Assembly: GCA_020693165.1 (NCBI GenBank) | Contig: JAIMJQ010000005.1 | Coordinates: forward strand, 1-35,781 | Direction of reading: 5' to 3' | DNA length: 35,781 nt | Source of the DNA: Xanthomonas sp. | Lineage (GTDB): Bacteria; Pseudomonadota; Gammaproteobacteria; Xanthomonadales; SZUA-5 | In this document: in pieces, positions 23,701 through 32,430 of the stretch | Position numbering within the stretch: position 1 is the stretch's first letter | How the letters are laid out: every line of letters starts with the position of its first letter | Notes under the pieces: model-generated | The model's input: only the letters and a program-made list of their open reading frames with translations | Told to the model about the DNA's origin: nothing | The model's database searches: none | Position numbers and translations under genes: made by a program

Positions 23701-25101
23701 ATGCCTGATCGGGCCATTTCGTGGCTTTCCGGGGTTCTCCTGGCAGCGGCCAGTGCAACCAGCATCGCGCTGATGGCGACATCGGCCGCCCCGGCGCAGG
23801 CGTTGCAACCGGCGGTCGCCGGACCTTTGAAAAACGCCCCCAGCCTGCTGTTCTGCAACGGCTACGAATCCACGCCCGGCTGCGCCGCCAGCCCCGGAGC
23901 GGGCGCTGCTTCATGGGTGCGGCTGGAGCAACTTTCGCCGGCAACCGGCGACGGCCGGCCGGTCCAGTTCCGCGCCGGCTGGCCACTGATCTTTCGCGCT
24001 TCGGTCGCCGGCGGAAAAATGCTCGGCCTCGGGCGGATGCACGGGGAGCAGTATTTCGAGCGACTGGGTTACCAGTTCCCCGAGTTCGGACAGGGCGCGG
24101 CGATCGTGTTCGAGAATCCGGACGGAATCTGGTCGTACTCGGTTCCGACCGCTCCGTTCTGGCCGCGCGATGAGAGCGTGTTGCCGTTTTACCCCGATCC
24201 GGGCGACATCACGCGCTACCTCGACGATGTCGCCGGCGCGCCGCTGAGCCACGATCCGGCACTGCGCTTCGCCTTGCGTCCGCAGTTCGGCGGGCCGCTG
24301 CCGCAGTTCGCTTACGAGCCCGTCAACGGGCTCTCGACGGTTCTTCAGGTTCCGGTCGCCGACGGCGTCCAGTTCGGCGCGGACGACGATTTCCCGGGCC
24401 TGGTGATCCTGTCCAATGTCGGCGTCGGGATCGTGATGACGCCGCTTGCGGACGGCTGGAACCCGGTACTGCCGCGCCAGGGGCGCAACCTGGCCGGATT
24501 CACCACTTCGGTGGGCTATGAGTTGAGCGACGTCGACGGTCGCACCAGCGTCACCGCGGTGATGATGGTTCCGCGTTTTCTGTTCTCGCATCTGCAGCTG
24601 GCCGATCCCTGCGTGGGTGCCGTCACGCTGGACGGCGACGGCAACCCGGTGTCGTGTGCGGAAGCGGCCATCCAGCGCGTGGACGGAGGGCCGATCGAGC
24701 CGGAGACCATCAATGACGAATCGCGGGTGGAACTGCGCGCATTCGTGGTCGAGCCGGTCTGGAGTGCGGCGCTCGACCGCATCGAAGCGCTGGATATCGT
24801 GACCGACATGAATGCGGACGGCCAGGTCGGCGCCGCGGATGCCGAGCTGATGGGCTGGCGTGTGCTCTCCAACGAAATCGTCTTCAACTTCCGCCAGATT
24901 GGAACCCTGCTGGTCGGCCGGGCGCGCACCTACGCACCGCTGGATTTCTGCCAGCCGGCGGCGCGCCCCGACGATCCGGCGCCGAGGTTGCCGGCGGGCG
25001 CCTCCTTTGACTTCGACATCGACGGCAACGGCTACGCGGCCTTCGACGAGGTGATCGTCTGCCCGCCCGGTGGCAGCGGCGTGACGCAGCCACCACGCTG
25101 A
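23701..25101 (+). CDS. Exported protein of unknown function with EF-hand/dockerin-like loops
   Basis: This 466-aa protein has an N-terminal hydrophobic signal (ISWLSGVLLAAASATSIALMATSAAPAQA), then a cysteine-containing NAP-SLLFCNGYE stretch. Its FCNGYE recalls the xxDGFE motifs of exported proteins in this order. The body is beta-rich and unrecognised. Near the C-terminus two acidic loops, DMNADGQVGAADAE and DIDGNGYAAFDE, look like EF-hand/dockerin calcium sites. The ATG at 23701 was chosen for the signal peptide; the frame is open back into the frameshifted TPR gene, and that apparent 699-aa fusion is an artefact. The kinase-TPR gene starts 21 bp downstream. Confidence 0.7.
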   Translation: MPDRAISWLSGVLLAAASATSIALMATSAAPAQALQPAVAGPLKNAPSLLFCNGYESTPGCAASPGAGAASWVRLEQLSPATGDGRPVQFRAGWPLIFRASVAGGKMLGLGRMHGEQYFERLGYQFPEFGQGAAIVFENPDGIWSYSVPTAPFWPRDESVLPFYPDPGDITRYLDDVAGAPLSHDPALRFALRPQFGGPLPQFAYEPVNGLSTVLQVPVADGVQFGADDDFPGLVILSNVGVGIVMTPLADGWNPVLPRQGRNLAGFTTSVGYELSDVDGRTSVTAVMMVPRFLFSHLQLADPCVGAVTLDGDGNPVSCAEAAIQRVDGGPIEPETINDESRVELRAFVVEPVWSAALDRIEALDIVTDMNADGQVGAADAELMGWRVLSNEIVFNFRQIGTLLVGRARTYAPLDFCQPAARPDDPAPRLPAGASFDFDIDGNGYAAFDEVIVCPPGGSGVTQPPR

Positions 25102-25122
25102 TCGGCGGCTACCAGAGCGACC

Positions 25123-27786
25123 ATGCACGCGGGGACGCCTTCGGGTTCAACGGGCGAGGAGACGGTTCCCTCGGGTCCCTTTGCCTTGAATGCCGGTCAA
25201 GGTCATCCCGGGTCGGCGGACGTTGCGGCGGATCTGCCGACCGGCCACTGCCCGATGGTCACCGGCGTTGGCCTCGAAGCCGGTTGCGCGCCGCCTGCGG
25301 ATCGCTCCGGTGGCGGCCGCCATGACGACGGCACGAACGCAGCGCTCCTTCCGGCATTCATCGGTCCGTTCCGGGTCGTGCGCCTGCTCGGTGAAGGCGG
25401 CATGGGTGCGGTGTATCTGGGCGAGCAATCGGTCCCGGTCCAGCGTCAGGTCGCGCTCAAGCTCGTGCATGCCAGTCTGCGCAGCCCCAACGCGCTGGCG
25501 CGCTTCACCGCGGAACGCCAGGCGCTGGCGCGACTGTCGCACCCGAATGTCGCGCAGCTGTACGAGGCGGGCACGACCCCGGATGGTTTTCCCTACTTTG
25601 CGATGGAGTTCCTGCCCGGCGATACGCTCGGCGACTACTGCCGGCACTTGCGCCTGGGTATCCGCGAGCGGGTCAAGCTGTTCGTCCAGGTTTGTCAGGG
25701 CGTCCAGCATGCCCATCAGAAGGGACTGATCCACCGCGATTTGAAGCCGGGCAATCTGCTGGTGGCCGATATCGGCGGTCAGGCGGTGCCCAAGGTGATC
25801 GACTTCGGCATCGCCAAGGCGCTCGACCAACCGCTCACCGACAGTGGCGAACTGACCGGCGCGGGCGCCATCGGCACGCCGTCCTACATGAGTCCGGAGG
25901 CGTTCTCCGGCGATGTCGATCTCGACACCCGCACCGATATCTACTCGCTCGGCATTGTCCTCTACGAATTGCTCGCCGGCGTGCGCCCCAGCGACCTCTC
26001 GGGCATGGCTCTGATCCGGCTCAACGCGGCCGGCCAGAGACCGGAGCCGCCGCGGCTGACCACCCGCGTGCTCGGACTGGATGCGCAACTGGTCGCCGGC
26101 ATCGCCGAAGAACGTGGACTGAAACCCGCCCAACTCGCCGAGCACCTGCGCGACGATCTCGACTGGATCGTCGGCCGCGCGATTGCCGAGGATCGCGACC
26201 AGCGTTATGCCACGGTGGCCGATCTGGCCGCCGACCTGAACCGCTACCTCAACGATCAGCCGGTCGAGGCGCGCCCGCCGAGCGTCGGTTATCGGACCGG
26301 CAAGTTCGTGCGCCGGCACCGCGTGACCGTGTTCGCCGCAGCATTGGTACTGGTCGCGCTGGTGCTCGGCATCGTCGGCACCAGCGTCGGCATGCTGCGG
26401 GCGGCACGCGAGGCCGAGGCGGCACGACAGGTTTCCGCATTCCTGACCCGTTTGTTCGAGGTGTCCGACCCCGGCAGCGGGCGCGGCGCCACGGTAACCG
26501 CGCGCGAACTGCTCGACCAGGGCGCCGCGCGGATTCAGGACGAGCTCAAGGGCCAGCCGATCGTGCAGGCGCAGTTGCTGCGCACCATGGGTGGGGTCTA
26601 CCAGAACCTCGGACTGTATGCGCAGGCGGAGCCGCTGGAGCAGGCGGCGCTTGCCCTGCGGCGCACCACGCTGGGTCCACGGCATGCCGATGTTGGCCGC
26701 AGCCTGCTGGCCCTGGGCACGCTGTACAACGCCCTGGGACGCTATCGGGAGGCGGAGCCGTTGCAGCAGCAAGCGCTGCAACTGTTGCAGGCGCAACTCG
26801 GCAGCGACGATCCCGATGTCGCCGAGGCGCAGACGCAACTCGGCCTGACCCGTTTCCTGCTCGGCGACGCCGAGGCGGCCGAGCGTCTGTACCGCGCCGC
26901 GCTGGCGGCGCGCGAGCAGGAATTCGGCGCCGACCATCCGGAAGTCGCCACCAGCCTGGCGCACTTGGGTCACCTGCTGAACAATCGCGGTCGCCAGGCC
27001 GAGGCCGAACCCTATCTGCTGCGGGCGCTCGCGATCCGCAAGGCCAGGCTCGGCGCCGATCACTTCCAGGTGTCGGTAAGCCAGGACCTGCTGGGCGATC
27101 TCTACAGCAACATGGGTCGCTTCGACGAAGCGGTGGCGCTGTACCGCGACAGCCTGGCGATCAAGCGCAAGGTGTATGCCCCAGATCATCCGCTGATCGC
27201 CGAAAGCCACTTCTCGCTGGGCAAGGCGTACGCCGCGCAAGGCAAGCCGGAAGAAGCACGCGCCGCGCTGGAGGAAGGCTTGCGCCTGGTCGAGCGCGTG
27301 CTCGGACCCACCCACATCAGCTTGAGTCGTGGCTTGCAGGAACTCGGACTCCTGCTCGGCTACCAGGGCCAATGGCACGAAGCCGAAGCCGCGTTTACGC
27401 GCCTGGTCGAGGTTTACGAAGCCGCCGTGGGCCGCAAGCATGCCTGGGTCGGCGAAGCCCTCAACAATCTGGGCTGGGTAGTGAGCGACGGATTGCACGA
27501 GCATGCGCGCGCCGAAATCATTCTTCGCCGTGCGGTCGAGATCTTCCCGCTGGACCAGAATCCCGGCTACTCGGGCGCTCTGGCGCGCTGGAGCCTGGCC
27601 AACTGCCTGCGCGACCAGAAACGGGCGATTGACGCCGAGCCTTACTATGCGCAGGCTCTCACCCTGATGGAAGCGCTGGACCACCCGCAACGGCCCGATT
27701 TGCTGCGCGACTACGCACGCGCTCTGAGAGACGCCGGTCGCGATGCGCAGGCCGCGGCACTGGAGGCGCGTCTGCCGTCACCTTGA
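25123..27786 (+). CDS. Ser/Thr protein kinase with TM helix and C-terminal TPRs
   Basis: This 887-aa protein has an N-terminal linker (1-80) and a Hanks-type kinase domain (about 82-370): GEGGMGAVY, Lys113, HRDLKPGN (Asp206), DFG (227-229) and SPEAFSG in the activation segment. One TM helix (about 401-425) and a periplasmic or membrane-distal array of tetratricopeptide repeats (about 490-880) follow, many of TPR_12 type (AQAEPLEQAALALRRTTLGPRHADVGRSLLALGTLYNALGR). This architecture is common in Lysobacterales. The catalytic residues look intact. It is followed at 33 bp by an FHA-GGDEF protein, whose FHA domain could read this kinase's phosphorylation. Orientation across the membrane is inferred. 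Confidence 0.92.
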   Translation: MHAGTPSGSTGEETVPSGPFALNAGQGHPGSADVAADLPTGHCPMVTGVGLEAGCAPPADRSGGGRHDDGTNAALLPAFIGPFRVVRLLGEGGMGAVYLGEQSVPVQRQVALKLVHASLRSPNALARFTAERQALARLSHPNVAQLYEAGTTPDGFPYFAMEFLPGDTLGDYCRHLRLGIRERVKLFVQVCQGVQHAHQKGLIHRDLKPGNLLVADIGGQAVPKVIDFGIAKALDQPLTDSGELTGAGAIGTPSYMSPEAFSGDVDLDTRTDIYSLGIVLYELLAGVRPSDLSGMALIRLNAAGQRPEPPRLTTRVLGLDAQLVAGIAEERGLKPAQLAEHLRDDLDWIVGRAIAEDRDQRYATVADLAADLNRYLNDQPVEARPPSVGYRTGKFVRRHRVTVFAAALVLVALVLGIVGTSVGMLRAAREAEAARQVSAFLTRLFEVSDPGSGRGATVTARELLDQGAARIQDELKGQPIVQAQLLRTMGGVYQNLGLYAQAEPLEQAALALRRTTLGPRHADVGRSLLALGTLYNALGRYREAEPLQQQALQLLQAQLGSDDPDVAEAQTQLGLTRFLLGDAEAAERLYRAALAAREQEFGADHPEVATSLAHLGHLLNNRGRQAEAEPYLLRALAIRKARLGADHFQVSVSQDLLGDLYSNMGRFDEAVALYRDSLAIKRKVYAPDHPLIAESHFSLGKAYAAQGKPEEARAALEEGLRLVERVLGPTHISLSRGLQELGLLLGYQGQWHEAEAAFTRLVEVYEAAVGRKHAWVGEALNNLGWVVSDGLHEHARAEIILRRAVEIFPLDQNPGYSGALARWSLANCLRDQKRAIDAEPYYAQALTLMEALDHPQRPDLLRDYARALRDAGRDAQAAALEARLPSP

Positions 27787-27819
27787 TCTGTCACCACGAG
27801 CGCAGCCAAGCCATCCAGC

Positions 27820-28725
27820 ATGAGCAACGAGCAAACCACATACACCATTCCCGACAGCGGCCAGTGGGTCGACGAGGGTCACTACACCGCCTGCCTGGTG
27901 GTGATCCGGGGCGCCGGCACCGGCAACAAGATCCTGTTGAATCGCGACTCGCTGGTCATCGGCCGTGCCGATGACGCCGACGTACGGCTGGCCAAGGCGG
28001 GTGTGTCGCGGCGTCATGCCGAGGTCGAGCGGCTGGGGGAACAGCAGTTCCGGTTGAAGGACCTCGCCAGTACCAATGGCACCTTCGTCAATGCGGCGCG
28101 CATCGAAGAGGCTTTGCTCAAGGATCAGGACATCATCGCGATCGGCGAGACCCGTCTCAAGTTCCTCGCCGCCGACAGTCCCGAGCAACCGTATTACGAG
28201 GCGCTGTACAGCCAGGCGCAGCTGGACAAGGCGCTGCAGGTCTACAACAAACACTACTTCCTGACCCGGCTCGACGAGGAACTGCGGCGCCACCGGATGC
28301 TCGGAGCGCCGCTGACGCTGGTCATGCTCGACGTCGATCACTTCAAGCGCCTCAACGACAGTTACGGCCACCTGGTCGGGGACGCGGCGCTCGCGCACCT
28401 GGTCGCGCTGGTCAAGGGGCGCATTCGCGATGCCGACGTGTTCTGCCGCTACGGCGGCGAGGAGTTCGGACTGATCATGCTGCAGACGCCGCCGTTGCAG
28501 GCGCAGCAAGTCGCCGAACAGTTGCGCATGCTGGTCGCCAACGCGCCGTTGCAGCACGGCAACCGCGCCATCGACATGACCATCAGTCTCGGCATCAGCG
28601 ATGCGTCGGATCGCGACGCCACGCCCGAGACCCTGATCGAGCAAGCCGATCGCGCGCTCTACCGGGCCAAGCACGATGGGCGAAACCGCGTCTGCGTGTA
28701 CCAGCGCGGGATGGATCCCGTGTAG
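27820..28725 (+). CDS. FHA-GGDEF diguanylate cyclase (I-site present)
   Basis: The 301-aa soluble protein has an FHA domain (about 22-118: GRADDADV at 48-55, SRRH 63-66, NGTFVN 86-91) joined to an active-looking GGDEF domain (about 135-295) with GGEEF at 212-216. It would make c-di-GMP from GTP, gated by binding of a phosphothreonine partner. The RxxD inhibitory site is present as RDAD (203-206), five residues before YGGEEF, so product feedback is likely. It is 33 bp downstream of the kinase-TPR gene on the same strand. Its TAG stop is inside a GTAG REP head. Confidence 0.93.
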   Translation: MSNEQTTYTIPDSGQWVDEGHYTACLVVIRGAGTGNKILLNRDSLVIGRADDADVRLAKAGVSRRHAEVERLGEQQFRLKDLASTNGTFVNAARIEEALLKDQDIIAIGETRLKFLAADSPEQPYYEALYSQAQLDKALQVYNKHYFLTRLDEELRRHRMLGAPLTLVMLDVDHFKRLNDSYGHLVGDAALAHLVALVKGRIRDADVFCRYGGEEFGLIMLQTPPLQAQQVAEQLRMLVANAPLQHGNRAIDMTISLGISDASDRDATPETLIEQADRALYRAKHDGRNRVCVYQRGMDPV

Positions 28726-28804
28726 CCCGGTGTACGCGCGCCAGCGCGTTCAGTGCTTGCCGCAAGCACCTGCCGCTGAATCGCTGCGCGATACACCGGC
28801 CTAC
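28722..28804. repeat. GTAG-headed REP pair forming a long cruciform
   Basis: GTAG at 28722-28725 (+) and at 28804-28801 (-) bound an 83-bp structure. It has an outer stem CCGGTGTA (28727-28734) / TACACCGG (28792-28799) and an inner stem GTGCTTG/CAAGCAC (28753-28769). Both convergent flanking genes use the TAG of GTAG as stop codon: the FHA-GGDEF gene on the left and the E1 gene on the right. It may serve as a two-way terminator. Confidence 0.8.
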
Positions 28805-31053
28805 ACGGCGAGCAGCGCCTCCGCGGCCTGCTTGATCGACGCGTCCGACGGCAGCACCAGATTGGCAGCGCCCGCCAGCGGCGTGTAGGTATCGGTGCCG
28901 CAAACGCGGGCGATCGGCTTGCTGCCGCAGCCACCCTCAACCAGCGCGGTGATCACGCCTTCGCCGGGGCCCGCGCTCTTGCGGCCTTCGTCGACCACCA
29001 GGATGCGCGCGCACTGGCGGCCGTGGGCTGCGATCGCGGCGTCGTTCAACGGCTGCAGCCAGCGCAGGTCCATGACCCGGGACTGGATGCCGTGTTCGGC
29101 TTCCAGTTGTTTCGCCACGCGCAGGCTCATCGGCATCGCGTTGCCGTAGCTGATGATCAGCAGGTCGCTGTTGTCCTCGCCATACAGGCGCGGTTCGCCG
29201 ATGGCGATCGCCTGATCCGGCGCCGGGTAGGCGAACGACCACTGGCCGTCGCCGGCCTCATGCAGATCCTTGGTCATGTACAGCGCAATCGGTTCGAGGA
29301 ACACCGACACGCGCCCGTCCACCGCCGACAGCGCCATCAGCGTGCGCAGCATCATTGCAGCATCGTCGCCGCGGCTCGGGCAGGCGATGGTCAGCCCCGG
29401 AATGTCGCGCAGCGCGGCCATCGAGTTGTCGTTGTGGAAATGCCCGCCGAAGCCCTTCTGGTAACCGAGCCCGGCGATGCGGATGACCATCGGGTTCTTG
29501 AACTGGTTGTTGGAAAAGAACTGCAGCGACGCCGCCTCCCCGCGGATCTGGTCGCAGGCGTTGTGATAGTAGGCGAGGTACTGGATCTCCGGGATCGGCA
29601 GCATGCCGAGGTTGGCCAGGCCCTGGGCCAGGCCGAGGATGGTGGTCTCGTCGAGCAGCGTGTTGAACACGCGCGCGCCCTTGAACTTGTTCCACAGGCC
29701 CTTGCTGACAGTGTAGACGCCGCCCTTCTGCGCCACGTCCTCGCCGAACAGCAGCGAGTTGGGGTACTTCAGCAGCAAATCGTGCAGCGCCTGGTTGATC
29801 AGGATCGCCAGATGCTTCGGTGGCTGGGTTTCCGGCAGGGCGGCGCCGAAGATCCTGCTGCGTTCCTCTTTCGATACCAATCGCGTGGCCTCGGCCATCA
29901 CCGCATCCGGCGTGTACGGCGCCAGCGGCGCGATGACGTCGGCCAGGTCGGTGAGCTTGGGCGTCAGGTCGGCAGCCTCGGCGGCGGCGAAACAGCGGCC
30001 ACGGATGGTTTCGTAATGCGCGATCAATTCGTCCGCCGTGTAGACACCGTGCTCCAGCGCCAGCGCGGCCGAGCGCAACAGCGGATCGGCGGCTTCGCCG
30101 GCAAAGATGTCGTCGAAGTTGCGGTATTCGATCTCGAAGTCGGTGCCGGCGTGGCCCATCAGGCGCGTCGTGCGCAGGTGCAGGAAAGTCGGCTTGCGCT
30201 CGCGGCGGCAGTAGTCGACCGCAGCGGCGACCTGGTCGAATCCTTCGGCCAGATCGAGGCCGTCGGCCGCGAAATACTTCATGTGCTGGCGCTGCGCGAA
30301 GCTGTGCGCGATCCAGCCGCTTGGCGTACGCACCGAGATGCCGATGCCGTTGTCCTCGCAGACGAACAATACCGGCGCCTTGATCTGCTGGTAGCCGGCC
30401 CATTCGGCGGCGTTGAACGCGCCTTGCGCGGTGGCGTGGTTGGCGCTGGCGTCGCCGAAGCTGCAGATCACGATGCTGTCGGCCGGGATTGGCAGTGGAT
30501 GACCGATGCGTACGGCCTGGTCGATCGCCATCGCGGTACCAAAGGCCTTCGGCGGATGGCTGGCGATGGTCGAGGTCTGCGGCAGCACCCACAGCGGCTT
30601 GCTGCCCCACACCTTGTGGCGCCCGCCGGAGGCCGGATCGAGCTTGCTGGCGGCGAACGACAGCGCCGAATCCATGATCGGATCCATGCCCGGCAGCTTG
30701 CGGAAGCGCTCGGCCATGAAGCCGCCGGAGCGGTAGTGCAGGAACGCAGGATCGGTGTGCCGCGTCAGCCGCGCGACCATCGCATTGCCCTCATGGCCGG
30801 AGCTGCCGATGGTGTAGAAAACCTTGTTCTGCACCCTCAGAACGCGCGCCATCAGGTCGAGGTGGCGGCTGATCATTTGCGATTCGAACAGCTCGCGGAA
30901 GGCAGCGACCGTCAGCGAAGTGCCGGTGCAAAGCGGCTCGGCGCCGTCGCGCACGCGCGTTCGCACCGAGCCATTCCGGTCACGCACCGTGCTGAGGAAG
31001 TTCTGGTCGACGATCTCGGCGCGATTCAGCTGCTTGCTGCGGGAAAGGGGCAT
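28801..31053 (-). CDS. Thiamine-dependent 2-oxoacid dehydrogenase E1, fused alpha-beta
   Basis: This 750-aa protein combines the E1 alpha half (about 50-390) with the E1 beta half (about 405-745). The alpha half carries the TPP motif, GDA at 200-202 followed by EDNGIGIS from 233, and the GRCFAAAE-type phosphorylation-loop region. The beta half has LLFGEDVAQKGGVYTVSKGLWNKF and IRIAGLGYQKGFGGHFHNDNS. It resembles E1 enzymes that decarboxylate branched-chain or related 2-oxoacids. No E2 or E3 gene lies beside it, so its partner acyltransferase must be elsewhere. The ATG at 31053 (MPLSRSKQLNRAEI) is preferred to one at 31149. The substrate is not determined. Confidence 0.88.
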   Translation of the reverse strand: MPLSRSKQLNRAEIVDQNFLSTVRDRNGSVRTRVRDGAEPLCTGTSLTVAAFRELFESQMISRHLDLMARVLRVQNKVFYTIGSSGHEGNAMVARLTRHTDPAFLHYRSGGFMAERFRKLPGMDPIMDSALSFAASKLDPASGGRHKVWGSKPLWVLPQTSTIASHPPKAFGTAMAIDQAVRIGHPLPIPADSIVICSFGDASANHATAQGAFNAAEWAGYQQIKAPVLFVCEDNGIGISVRTPSGWIAHSFAQRQHMKYFAADGLDLAEGFDQVAAAVDYCRRERKPTFLHLRTTRLMGHAGTDFEIEYRNFDDIFAGEAADPLLRSAALALEHGVYTADELIAHYETIRGRCFAAAEAADLTPKLTDLADVIAPLAPYTPDAVMAEATRLVSKEERSRIFGAALPETQPPKHLAILINQALHDLLLKYPNSLLFGEDVAQKGGVYTVSKGLWNKFKGARVFNTLLDETTILGLAQGLANLGMLPIPEIQYLAYYHNACDQIRGEAASLQFFSNNQFKNPMVIRIAGLGYQKGFGGHFHNDNSMAALRDIPGLTIACPSRGDDAAMMLRTLMALSAVDGRVSVFLEPIALYMTKDLHEAGDGQWSFAYPAPDQAIAIGEPRLYGEDNSDLLIISYGNAMPMSLRVAKQLEAEHGIQSRVMDLRWLQPLNDAAIAAHGRQCARILVVDEGRKSAGPGEGVITALVEGGCGSKPIARVCGTDTYTPLAGAANLVLPSDASIKQAAEALLAV

Positions 31054-31169
31054 GGGAACAGAGCCGTCAAGAAGTGATGAGTGCGGTTTTAAAGGGCGAG
31101 GAGCATAGCGGGTGCGCTGGATGGAGCAGGCACTCAGGAATAGGCTCATTCAGCCAGCATACGACGCGG

Positions 31170-31264
31170 GTAGGCCGGGGTAAGGCGCAGCCGTTCCCCG
31201 GCGCTCTGGAAGTGGTCTGGAACAGCGCCGGGGAACGCGTCTGCGACGCGTACCGCCGGCCTAC
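31170..31264. repeat. GTAG-headed REP pair (BIME-like)
   Basis: The first unit (31170-31202) is GTAG plus a perfect GCCGGGG/CCCCGGC stem. The second (31264-31227, minus strand) is GTAG plus GCCGG…CCGGC. A 24-bp linker separates them. The second GTAG starts 5 bp after the stop of the FHA-GGDEF gene at 31269. Confidence 0.8.
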
Positions 31265-31268
31265 CGGT

Positions 31269-32153
31269 TCAAGCCGACTCCACCCGATTGCGTCCGTTGG
31301 CCTTGGCCCGGTAAAGGCGCTCGTCGGCCAGGCGCAGCAGGTCGGCGCTGCTGGCCATGGTCGGCGACCAGCTGGCGACGCCAACGCTGGCGGTGATCGC
31401 GTGCGGATCGCCGCGGATCTCGAACCGATGCTGGGCAATGCCGGCGCGAATCTGTTCGGCGAAACGCTGGGCTTCGTCGTGCGTGGCTTCCGCCAGTGCG
31501 ACCGCGAACTCCTCGCCGCCAAGGCGCCCATGCTGGCAACTGGAATAGCTCAAGTCGCGGATGACTTGAGAGACGCTGGCGATCACCTGGTCGCCGACCA
31601 GATGCCCGAAATGGTCGTTGATCTGCTTGAAGTGGTCGAGGTCGACGATCAGCACGGCAAGGTCGACGCCCGCGCGCGCGCGTTCGACATGGTCGTCGAG
31701 CAGCATGCGGAAGTGGCGACGATTGAAGAAGCCGGTCAGCCCGTCGTGGACCGCCAGGTCGATCAGCTCCTGGTGATAGCGTGCTTCCGGACTGGCGCCG
31801 CGAAAGAACTTGAGCGCATGGTTGCCGATGCCGATCTGGTCGCCGTCGCCGAGCTCCGCGCGCATCACCGCCTGGCCGTTCAGATAGGTCTTGTTGGTCG
31901 AGCCGAGATCCTCGATGAAGAAGCGTTCGTCCTCGACCCACACGCGGCAATGGCTGCGCGACACGCTCGGGTGCGGCAGGCTCAGCGTCGCATCGACGGC
32001 GCGCCCGATGACGATCGGTTCGCTGCCGATCTCGAGCTGGTGGCCGAGGAACACGCCACTGACCACGATCAGTCGCGGCGGCCGCTCCCGATGATCGACG
32101 TCGGGGCCGGCGAGCACTGTGGCGCGGTCAGTGTTCGAGTGGTCCTTGTTCAC
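31269..32153 (-). CDS. FHA-GGDEF diguanylate cyclase (no I-site)
   Basis: This 294-aa paralogue of the protein at 27820 has the same order: FHA (about 27-118: GRAVDATL 50-57, SRSH 65-68, NKTYLNG 87-93), then GGDEF (about 135-290) with GGEEF at 212-216. Unlike the other copy it has no RxxD at the I-site position (YSSC instead), so it may escape product inhibition. The start is a GTG at 32153 with no strong ribosome site, suggesting low expression. It is preceded by a long imperfect inverted repeat and followed by a GTAG REP pair. Confidence 0.92.
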   Translation of the reverse strand: MNKDHSNTDRATVLAGPDVDHRERPPRLIVVSGVFLGHQLEIGSEPIVIGRAVDATLSLPHPSVSRSHCRVWVEDERFFIEDLGSTNKTYLNGQAVMRAELGDGDQIGIGNHALKFFRGASPEARYHQELIDLAVHDGLTGFFNRRHFRMLLDDHVERARAGVDLAVLIVDLDHFKQINDHFGHLVGDQVIASVSQVIRDLSYSSCQHGRLGGEEFAVALAEATHDEAQRFAEQIRAGIAQHRFEIRGDPHAITASVGVASWSPTMASSADLLRLADERLYRAKANGRNRVESA

Positions 32154-32243
32154 CAGGGCTCGTGAAAGCGACTGAGGCGATCAGTCTACCCGACACTTCG
32201 GCTGCCGTTGGGGCCGCGCTCGGACGACCCTCGGCAAGTTCTT

Positions 32244-32362
32244 CACGCGGAGGCGCGGAGGCGCGCAGAGGAGCAACGAACTGGTGGGTAGCTGCGCCTG
32301 TGTTTCTCGGCCCGCTATCCAACCCTCCTTCGCTCTTCTCCGCGTCTCCGCGCCCCCGCGTG
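32244..32362. repeat. Long imperfect inverted repeat (CGCGGAG type)
   Basis: The left arm (32244-32274) and right arm (32331-32362) pair over about 30 bp with a few mismatches around a 56-bp centre. The arms carry GCGGAG and CGCAGAGGAGC blocks shared with 2942-2967 and 3061-3102. This occupies most of the 277-bp gap 32154-32430; nothing else is recognised there. Confidence 0.65.
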
Positions 32363-32430
32363 AGATAGCTCCCGGGACTCTCAGCGCCAACTTTCCGTGC
32401 GTTCTTCGCGGACAAGGCACTTCATCCAGA

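Noticed and set aside
23002-25101. Single 699-aa protein
   Set aside because: It joins a frameshifted TPR-like gene, an intergenic REP hairpin and a separate secreted protein with its own ATG and signal peptide at 23701.
25147-27690. 847-codon open frame on the minus strand
   Set aside because: It is the antisense of the kinase-TPR gene, whose kinase and TPR motifs are clear. Long antisense frames are expected in GC-rich DNA.
29023-31077. 684-codon open frame on the plus strand
   Set aside because: Antisense to the E1 dehydrogenase; no recognisable motif.
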